A stretch of 64,000 bases of DNA from Drosophila pseudoobscura. Taxonomy: Eukaryota; Arthropoda; Insecta; Diptera; Drosophilidae. The notes under the pieces are model-generated. The model did not search any database. It saw only the letters and a list, made by a program, of their open reading frames with translations, and was not told the origin of the DNA. This document shows positions 55,538 through 64,000 of the stretch, one piece after another. The first letter of the stretch is position 1. Every line of letters starts with the position of its first letter. Location: positions 15,891,501-15,955,500 of the forward strand of contig NC_046680.1 of the NCBI RefSeq assembly GCF_009870125.1, read 5' to 3'. The translations under genes and the position numbers were made by a program.

Positions 55538-58500
55538 TGCATGCACACTGAGAGAAATGCTTCTGAATAGTCTTCAATCCAGCACCACGTGCACAGAAAA
55601 GTAGGGACCATTTATGACCAGAAATCCATATTTATATAGATCTTGTCGAATACCTTGAGCAGTGCAATGCGATAGTATAGTCGAAACGAACCTCTTGGAC
55701 GCCATTCCAGCGACGTAATTAGCCAGAATCGTAAAATATAATCAATTGAAGTGGAATTGCTGGGTCGTCCGTCGACTTCTATTCAACAATTGTTTATTTC
55801 ATTTCGATAGGGCGATAATATGGTGAGAGAGAGGGAGACAGAGAGTGGCTGGCTGCAGGTAGATTCCTTATCGGTCGATATGGAATGTTGAATGTGGAAT
55901 ACATATGTAGCTACACGATACCAAACTCAGTGCAGAACAGCTCTTGATTGTGGCCGGGCATTCGGTGGTTTCCAAACCATCTAGTAGCTCCCTTTCTCTG
56001 GAGAGATCATCCCCATCTCCAGGAGTTCCTGGAACTCCACAAGTGATTCACTCTGCAAGGCATTGCATTCATGGATGTGTGTTATGTGTCATGCCGTCGA
56101 AGAAAGTTCACTAAACACAGACCAGGCCAGAAAAAAAGTGTACGTGGAAGAGAACCCAACTCTCAACAGAACGGAAGCCACTATATACGAGTATGTATGT
56201 ATATGCATATTGATTTCTAAAATACTGAAGACAACGCTTCCCCCAATGGGCCGCCTAATCAAAGTGTTGGGGGTCTGCCTATTCGAATGCCGGTCACGTT
56301 TTGGGGGCACGCGAACACGGCCAGACAGTACATACAAAGATATACGGATTATTTGCCCGATGCTGACGTTTAGTTCCAGCGGCGTTGGGGCTGGTCATCG
56401 CTTGATTACTCATAAGAGGTCGCTGACAGTCGCCCCCCAAGTCGAGGAGGCGGCGAAGGGCACTTGCGCGACATTCTATTTATTAGCTTTTGGGGGGTGC
56501 CACTGGAAATTGCTTGGGGACCTGCTGCTAATGGAATTTTAACCGCCAAACAGGGGGTACGAGTACGAGTACCTCCCCTCCGACAAGTGACAATCGCTTA
56601 TTTATAGAATGCTAATTGGGTCAGCGGAGCGAACCCTTCTGGGACTGAGAGCGGCCTTAATATGGAAGGCCCTTGCAAGGGAAGGGAAGGAAAAAGAGGG
56701 AGACCCCTCCCTGTATTATATTACTTCTAATCCATCTAAAGTCCATTGAGCAAGATCTGCTCTTGCTTGGGTCCCCGTTTCGCTGTTTTCGCTTTTTCGC
56801 GTGCTGTCATCGGTTGGAGTTCCGCGAATGTGGGCGAAACTGCTTGCTTGCCTCTTTGTCATTGTCAGATTTTGTAATACATCAAAATAGACTCAAGTCT
56901 TTTCAATTTGGCAACATGATGCACTGCGATAATGAATCATTTCGATTGTCTCTAAACTCCCCGAGTGCCCACTGTGCCCGGGGCGGAGTGCGTGGTCCGC
57001 CGGAGTGTTGCCTCCGACAGTTTCGCTGACACCAATTCCTACTCGAAGCCATTCGATTCTCGATTTGCGATGTGCGATTCCAAAAAGGTTCGGTGCGGCG
57101 AGTGGGTTCATTTATTAATTAATCATTGGCAAACTGTTGCCACACCACACAACGCCTCGACATCATGATAAATGCAAATCCGCTGCAGTAATTGGCGAGT
57201 TTTGTAAGCCACCACCAGCCACCACCAGCGGATGTGGGCTTTGCCAGTCTTCGGCTTGGGGAAGGTCAAGTGAGCCAGTGTCGCGCCGCGCCACGTCCAC
57301 TCGTATGGAATTAGAATAGTGAGCCCCCAGCCCCCAGCCAGAGGAGGCCCCGAGAGTTGCACTTTTCAACGACTGTTCTTATGAGCGAACAGGTCTTGCG
57401 GCCTTCAGACGCTGAATATATATTCTGTTGGCCCGTAAGCCGCTACAAGGCAAGCTTCTAGAATTGGATATTCTTTCCATGGATTAGCCGAGGCCTAGCC
57501 TTGAGTCTGGGCCAGTGAAAAGGGCACAGGACTACGGGGGTTTTTTTCCAAATAGAAAATGATGTCAAAGCAAATATCACTCACGTTTCGCAGATAGCGT
57601 ATACTCGTATCACTTGATACCATTATTTACTTTATATTTGAGCCATTGTTCAGGGCAAACGTTGTATTGTGTGGAAGAAGCCACCAATCAGTGCAGAAAT
57701 CTACCAGCCGCCAATGAAGCACAAATCGGAAAAGAGACTTTGAACAGAGAGAACTGAGAAGATAACCAATATCAAGTATAGGGAATTGGGAATTGGGGTT
57801 TTGAAGAGAACAGAAATGATAACCATGTACCATGCTATCCCGAACGAAGAGTTCTCTAATCTGGCTGTGGAAATAGTCCCCAGAAGGAGTATGACCGTAG
57901 ACCTCCTCTCTATTCCAATCTATCGATTGGTCTTATCCCAGACCTTGTTTATATAACATCGGGTCTGATAAGGAGGCAGCGCGTCGGCTCTCTGCCAATC
58001 TCCAGGTTGTTTTAATCGCCCAAAAGCCCAAAGACGTTGACTGCCATCGATCGGGAGCGTGCTGAATGGCCACGAGCTTATCAGAGCCGAGCTCCCCTCC
58101 CGCCGGACCGCCCACCAAATCACACCAACAATCGACACTCTGCGAGACGCACGGAATTGGTTACACAACTCTTGGCACTCGGCACTTCAATTAGAGGGCT
58201 GCCTCAATTGGGGCCTGCACTGAACGGGGATTGAACCCGAAAAATCATCGTCGCTTGATAAGCCCCTCTGACATGGCCCAAAATTTATATAATATCGCTC
58301 TAAGGTGGCATAAATATATTGTTAACGTTGAGGGAGAATGCATGGAATTTTTCTATCCCAAATAAACAATAAACAATACATTTGATTACCTGTTTAAATA
58401 AATGAATTCCGAAAATAGCCGCAGATGTTCTGTTCAATTGAGAAATTCCCCGCGATGTTTACTCTACTGATTGTTGCTTCTTGTAAACAAGCCCCACAGC

Positions 58501-60344
58501 CCCCAACTCCACTTCACACTTGAAAAATTCACTTTACAGAACCACAGAAAATGCACTCTACTTAATGACTCCGCGATGTTCCAGGTATTTGTCGGTGCTT
58601 GGCCGATAATATTGATTACAAATTATGCGGATTTAATAACAGATGGAACGAACAGCGGTTGAGTGTTTCAATTCGATTCCACTTCGGTGGCAGGGTAGCG
58701 AGGGTAGCGAGGGTATCAGCGACTGCGACAGCGACGACAATTCAATTAGTGCAATAACCGGCGTTACCGTCGAAATCGTTTCACCTGTACAGGTGGAGCG
58801 GAGCGCACAGAATGAATTGAATCAATGGGAAGGCGGCGACTGCCGTCGCACGAAATACAGAAATCGAAATCCACGAAAACGAAAACGAAAACGAAGCGAA
58901 CGAAACCCCAGACGAGGCGAACTCAAATCAAATCAAATACTGAACTCAACTGAACCGAACCGAACCGAAGAGAGCCCCAAGCGAACAGTCATCGACAGCG
59001 TCGCATGTCTGGGCCTATTGGCTGTGTCGCACTCTTAGCCAGGTTGCCAAATCGGGCTGATTAGCGCTCTTCGCGGCCTGGCGGCCTGTCTGCCTGTCAG
59101 GGGCTGAGCCAAGACCCCAAGACCCTGTACAATGGGCCACAGCCGAAGAGATCCAGCCAATCCACATTCAATTTATAGGTTTCAAAAGTGTAGTACGACC
59201 CGCTGTTTGGGTGGATCGTGATCTCACCCACTGTGCAGCGACCCGTGTAGCTACCATGTATTTATGCACACAAATATATGCTGAAATGTACACATTGTTA
59301 TTGCTGATGGAAGTTGTTGTTACTATTGGTGTTGTCATAACAACAGAAACACTTCGGGTAGCCCCAAAATGAAGTGAAATCCCATTCCATGCCTGTTCTT
59401 ATTTGCATTCCCATTTCACCGCGGAATAGAACAGAACATTTGTGGTCGATACTCGCTTTTGTGGAGAAAGTCGTCGGTGTTAATTAGCACGTGGGGCTTG
59501 TACGAGTATTACCCACAATTATATAAACATTATCCAGTTATTCGGCTGGCCCAAGCCCCAAACTAGCGGACAAACAAAGCGCGTATCTCGCGCTCATTGT
59601 ATCTGCATCTGCAGCTGTATTCGTATTCGTATCTCTGGTGGTGGTACGGTACCCAAAGCCAAAGGCCCCATCTAATTATGCACATACGAAGCGACGAGCC
59701 AGCTTTGACCTCCCACTACAAATCTGACAGTACAGGGCTCTGTCCGAACATCTCTTCCAACAATTCCCACTCGACGGAGCCCGGATTGTGCTCGCTTTGT
59801 ACAGTGATGTGTGAAATGAATCCCTAAACTATATGCTTCTAGTCGTGTATCACTTCCATCCTTGCGTCGAGATTAAAGGCTACCCCAACAAGTATTTGAT
59901 TGCCATGCCACCCCAGGAGTTCCTTTGGGGATGTCAGTCAAAGCCATGCCAGAAGCCTCTGGGGGAAACCATCAGATGAAGCAGAAAGCTCCACTACGGC
60001 AGGCAATTCCCAGTCGGCACCAAAGGCAATTTCATAATCCCACATTCCGTACTTGAATGTTTTCGCATCTGTGTGCCATCGAATAAACAATAAGCCAATT
60101 AATTGAGCTTTTTCCAAGGATATGATGGGAGCATGGGAGCCATTAGGTAACAAAACTCACCGGCATTTGCGGGCTCGTGGCCACAGTTTCCGGGGCTGGA
60201 GATGGGCGTGGAGGTGGCGGGCCCCCCATGTGACCTGCTGACGTTGCCCTCCGGCAGTGACAATGGACCATCGGCACTCGCATCCAACTCGAGCTCCAGC
60301 GGCGGCGAGTTTTCCCTCACACACGACATCAGGCCGGAAGACAT
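45584..60344 (-). CDS. CRACD/KIAA1211-like actin-capping regulator (long isoform)
   Basis: Exons 60161-60344, 53731-54433, 53576-53663, 48814-49260, 48687-48750 and 45584-48624 join in frame to 1508 aa. No folded enzyme domain; mostly Ser/Pro/Gln-rich disorder. Landmarks: a basic FHPLRNLRRIFRRR near 77-90, a Gln run, SHDSVF near 305, and AKHKMAIRPAKKK followed by SRQHRR near 450-470. SHDSVF and the RHKLAVKPKKQ-like block match the N-terminal DUF4592 region of vertebrate CRACD and CRACDL as I recall them. Further on are PEFMKIQLNRV and PELMKVFARRSL repeats, a Glu/Arg helix SLEERKRLFLNEERKERN and the end RRAEWEQRAKEALK. CRACD inhibits actin capping protein; the same role here is inference. Exon 1 is preceded by a splice acceptor, so a non-coding exon lies further upstream. 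Confidence 0.7.
49352..49468 (-). CDS. alternative first exon B of the CRACD-like gene
   Basis: Codes 39 residues beginning MIDFKQNPFKMRLSGSS and ending FRWKSW at a GTAACG donor in phase 0. It fits the phase-0 acceptor of exon 48814-49260 (AELTDVLRKR). The isoform would lack the whole N-terminal 325 residues, including the SHDSVF segment. An initiator-like TCATTC lies about 35 bases upstream. Confidence 0.6.
49618..49680 (-). CDS. alternative first exon C of the CRACD-like gene
   Basis: Codes 21 residues, MVAGSTGSLKVQANPFKLSF plus Thr, ending at GTAAGA in phase 0, again compatible with exon 48814-49260. It shares the NPFK motif with first exon B, so the two appear related. An initiator-like TCAGTT on the minus strand lies near 49846. 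Confidence 0.55.
50734..50773. repeat. GCCAGCA/GCCAACA tandem repeat
   Basis: About five imperfect 8-base units of the form AAGCCAAC inside an intron of the CRACD-like gene. Confidence 0.6.
52135..52160. repeat. GATCACT tandem repeat
   Basis: Three perfect 7-base GATCACT units and a partial fourth, in intron DNA. Confidence 0.8.
52316..52338. repeat. ACCGG pentamer repeat
   Basis: Four GGACC-type pentamers in a row, followed by degenerate GACCG units, in the same intron. Confidence 0.7.
54434..60160 (-). other. long intron of the CRACD-like gene
   Basis: About 5.7 kb between coding exons 1 and 2. I see no further coding exon with matching phase. Regulatory content is likely but not demonstrable from sequence alone. 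Confidence 0.5.
55507..55537. repeat. (ATAG)n microsatellite
   Basis: Seven to eight uninterrupted TAGA tetramers in an intron of the CRACD-like gene, likely length-polymorphic. Confidence 0.85.
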
Positions 60345-60345
60345 G

Positions 60346-63300
60346 CTGGAACGAAATAACAAAACAAAAGGGTTTTTTATGAGCTAAAATGTGGCAAATA
60401 TTTTGATGTTAGAGCTACTCCTTGGACTGGGATGGGATGCCTTCCGCGATGGCTCCCGTCACTCACTTGCCCCGACACCTCGCTAATGGATCGATCGATG
60501 ACACCCTTGTGTCAGAGCTCCTGACAGGAATGGCAAGGATGGTGGGGAAATTAAATGTCACATTGCATTCGCGATAAAAGCCACCCGAACTGACAGCAGT
60601 TCAGCGTGCGGAAAAGGTGGAGAAGGTGACCCCGACTTTTGCCACATCAGTCCTTAGTGGAAAATGTCCACTTAAATTCATAATTAATATGTGTGTGCGA
60701 CCCACAACCCACTCGATCAATGAATCAACCAATAAATAAATGCCATGAGGCCCAGACCCAGACCCAGACCCAGACCCATGCCCAGGCCCAAGAGCAAAAT
60801 GCATTGTCCATTTGTGCAGTAAATTCGCTTAAAATTGAAGCTGCAGCGGTGCAGGCCGGGCGGCGGGCCAAAGGCATTTCAAGGAAAACTATTTTCAAAT
60901 AAGAATTTGTCTTCGCTGCTGAACTCTGTGGCCTGCCGCCTGTTGACGATGTGGATGCGATGCCGCTGCCTTTGGCTATTGTATTGTTTCTGGCTTCTCT
61001 CGGCGCCAGACGAATGAGGCGGGTCGTGAGTAATGGGTCTGAAGTGATTCACTCCAAGTTCGGGGATGCCGAATGATCACAGACGCTGTTATATGTACAT
61101 ATAGATATGTTTATACGGGTATATATTTTAATTTATGTGTATTTTATCATTTCTTAACAATTCGAAGCACGTTTACTTTTCCCCTGGCACTCACAGAGTA
61201 CAAGAATCCATCAATGACAGCCACAGCCACGCCACAGCCAAGTGCTGGCCGTCCAACTAGAGCCACTGTTTTCTTATAGTTGTCAGCATTATCTATATAG
61301 AAACTATGGGGCTAAGGAACACACCAAAAATCCAAAATTCAGGTGCAATTTAAGTAGGTGTCATGCCTGTACTGTGATTTGAAACCCTTAAACCCATTTT
61401 TCGTAGCATACTTTCGGGCACCAGATTTGTGTAGAAGTCATGTAGAAATCACGTAAAATTTTACATTTGAAGGCGGGGGCTTGTAAAATTATGTTGTTCA
61501 TTTATTTATCTGTTCTATATTTACTATTATGGACGTGGCACGATGCCTTTTTGCAATTGTAAAATTCTCCTTAATTCCTTAAGACTCGGAACAGTGACCT
61601 TTTCTAATAGATTTGGGGATTTAACATTTTTGAATGAAATATGGTTTTTCTTTTCGGAAAACATGTCCTTTTCTATAGACCGTTCAGACCGCACCAGAAA
61701 GCCCTGAGTTCTAACCTAGTTAACGCAGTTAGCCTCGTTAGTAGAGCAGCCAGCTCCATGTGTGTCCCAAAGTATTTATGTACTAATTAGTGAGGGGTTG
61801 GGGGGGGACAAGCCTCTTCACACACACCCCTTCAGTGCCCCTCGAGCGGTTGGCAGTTAAAGAATTTTTTGCGCATCGAAATGGAAACTGCAGCCGCGGA
61901 TTCGTGTCGACACTTGTGGGTGCAGTAACCATGCCACGCCGATGGGGACGATGATGGGGATGGGGATGATGACGATGATGATGAGCAAAGCAATCCACAC
62001 ACACAACTGGAAAATTTTCATTTCGTTTTAGCGTTGATTAATTAAATGGAATGACTGCCACCAGGGGGGTCTGGAGTCTGGATCACAAAATATGGTTTGG
62101 CATTGAACTTGGGGGAATGCCAAGGCCGAGTTCATTACGAACTGCTGCCAATTGAGCTGGGAGTGTGTGGGAAATTAGTGCACTAGCTATTCTTTGGAGA
62201 TTCTACGATCTGTGGAATCATTAATGTATGTAGAATCATTCGGGTTTCCCCAAAAGTAACGCCCACACAAAACCCAAAGAAAATCTCACGCCCAGCAAAA
62301 GGCGTCCCGAAAATGGAAATGTAGCCACACATTTGGCCACAATACAGACCGTGTATCTGTATCTGCGGACGAGTGCGGGTATCTCAACGGGAAAATCTAA
62401 CAAATTAACTTTGACTTTCATTTGCATTTTGCAGATGAGCACACACTCTCTAACCTCACGATACGATACATCTGCGGTGGCAAAGGGGGCAAACATTGAA
62501 CAAAAACCATCCTCGAAAGCCGTCTCTTTCAATACCCTTTCGGGGTCTTGCCAAGTGGTAGACCATAACAACTCCAGAGGGGAACTGCCAAACGATCCTT
62601 CGTGTAAATACTTGTGGCCGCACTTGGAGTGCCCTGGAATGGGAAAGAGTATCATAGCCGAAACAGAAACGCCAACAAAACCAACTAACAATAAACAGAG
62701 GCAGGCAGCCACCACACAACGAACATTATAATTATGTACAGACCCGAACAGGGGCTCCATCGCAGCGTATAATTGCAGTTGGCCATTACGCGAATGTGCC
62801 AACTTAATTATGCCGTGGGGCAGGGGGCAGGAGGCATCTCTGGAGCTCCATCGCCATAGCCGGCTCGAACTTGAGGCGAACAGCGGAATTCTCGACTCCG
62901 ATTATGGCCTCAGAGCAAACACTTGTTGGCAGACACCTCAGCACCAATCGCAATGGCAAACAAACGCCGCGTCGTTGCGAAATGGCTCTAAAGAGCTAGA
63001 CAAATTGAAAAGGAAAGTGCCCCTGACCGGAAAGCCGCGGCAGAAGACGGAAAACGAACGAAAGCCAAATAAACTCGGAGAGGAAACTGCATGCTCATCG
63101 CACATTGTACGATGCAAAACCCCGCCATTGCGACTGCCACTGCCACTGCCACTGCCACTCTGGGGTATTACCGCACTGAATGGAGCTGTCTGCCATTAAC
63201 TTTTATGACCAACACTTCGCAGGCTTCGACTTTGAACAATACGCGGATTGGGGGCGGCCCTGAAGGTCGCTGCGAATTATGAAAATGCCAAACCCAAACC

Positions 63301-64000
63301 CAAACAAAAGTTAGACTTTCAATCTTGAAACTGCAGCGAAAATGTAAATTGCAAATTGGAATACAACCAATTTGCCACACTTTCATTGTGGGTATTGAAT
63401 TGAATGGTTTTCTTGAATATTGAATAGTTTGAATAATTTGGGAAGCACTGCGATGATCCAATCCAATCTACAAGGCTATGCAATGGTTGCACCTTGCTGA
63501 TGTTTCAAGAACTGCGAATGTCCCACAATTTATTTGCCAAATGGGCGTTCATCTGATAGTAAATGTGGGCAATATTTGTTCTTAACAGCCACGTTTAAGG
63601 TGTAACCCAAGGAATGTGCAATTGGAGCTCAGTACCGATAAGTTGCGTCTTGCATTCTCCATAAATGAATAGGGTATATCTATAGGTATCTTGGCACCGA
63701 ATGGAAAACCGGGGGCTAATCGGTGATACTTTTGTGTATCTCCTTAGGGGCAAGACCTTATTCCTGCTCTCGCTTACAATGCCTTCCTTGTTCTCCTGCT
63801 CCCCTGCTCCCCTGCTCTCTGTGTAAGCTCCCCCTCGGTAGTTCTATTCGGTTGGGGCCTGTTTTCACTCCATTTGACACAAATGAACCCCCGCACGCGT
63901 AGCCCCCTTCCCATGGCCCCCTTCGCCCATTCGTATCAATCAATCTGTATATGATGGATGACAGATAGATGATAGAGCGATGAAAATCAATAGGAAAGGG
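60346..64000. other. upstream region without a supported gene
   Basis: Upstream of the first coding exon of the CRACD-like gene; it should hold its non-coding 5' exon(s) or intron. Contents noticed: a CCCAGA hexamer repeat at 60751-60777, G/C-rich dinucleotide-like stretches near 63130-63160, and a 174-codon minus-strand open frame near 62236-62760 discussed as a finding. Confidence 0.4.
60751..60777. repeat. CCCAGA hexamer repeat
   Basis: Four and a half perfect CCCAGA units. The minus strand reads as five GGG runs separated by TCT, a potential G-quadruplex former. Confidence 0.8.

Noticed and set aside
58224-58241. tRNA-like B box (GGTTCAATCC on the minus strand) with a small T-arm stem
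   Set aside because: No A box, anticodon arm or acceptor stem can be found at the right distance.
58643-59038. 131-codon plus-strand frame with a Lys/Arg-rich middle
   Set aside because: Its basic part comes from GAAAACGAAAACG-type repeats and it has no promoter, splice or homology support.

Overview
The window is animal nuclear DNA from a Drosophila-type fly. Short introns (about 45-70 bp) with GT-AG ends, CAG-rich coding tracts, TCAGT/TCATT initiator-like sites and several proteins that read as clear orthologues of D. melanogaster genes all point there. The proteins diverge enough from my recollection of D. melanogaster that an obscura-group or similarly distant species is likely (inference). 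From memory, Ccs, RN-tre, Ctf4, a Mov10-like helicase, a St-family sulfotransferase and PheRS-m lie on chromosome 2R of D. melanogaster, which would make this Muller element C.

Layout. (1) 193-5919, minus: a secreted chitin-binding (CBM14) protein whose start codon sits in a 5-base coding first exon, with a TATA+initiator promoter. (2) 5920-10900: non-coding, repeat-rich. (3) 10987-17139, plus: the most unusual locus, twelve tandem alternative 'head' units, each coding one transmembrane segment plus a variable cytoplasmic stub. All end in the same splice phase and fit one shared terminal exon with an LPSY motif. (4) 18056-18944, plus: copper chaperone for SOD1 (Ccs). (5) 19534-22153, minus: FBXO28-type F-box protein. 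(6) 23741-27893, plus: TBC-domain Rab GAP RN-tre with two alternative C-termini. (7) 28914-30015, minus: NDUFAF5 methyltransferase, sharing a 210-base promoter (E2F-type palindrome, CAGCTG repeat) with (8) Ctf4/WDHD1 at 30226-32886, plus. (9) 33577-38747, plus: Mov10/Armitage-like SF1 helicase with alternative 3' ends. (10) 39347-40783, plus: unrecognised basic protein. (11) 41346-42641, plus: cytosolic sulfotransferase with a reading-frame conflict at one exon junction. (12) 42739-44169, minus: mitochondrial PheRS. (13) 45584-60345, minus: a large disordered protein that I match to the vertebrate CRACD/KIAA1211 family, with three alternative N-termini. (14) 60346-64000: no gene that I can support.

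The conserved genes are unrelated housekeeping functions (copper delivery, ubiquitination, membrane traffic, complex I assembly, replication, RNA helicase, sulfation, mitochondrial translation). The accessory interest lies in the transmembrane-head array: it would let one cytoplasmic tail, carrying a possible Nedd4-family WW ligand, be attached to at least twelve different membrane anchors. GATAAG/CTTATC sites are dense around the heads, suggesting separate promoters under GATA-factor control.
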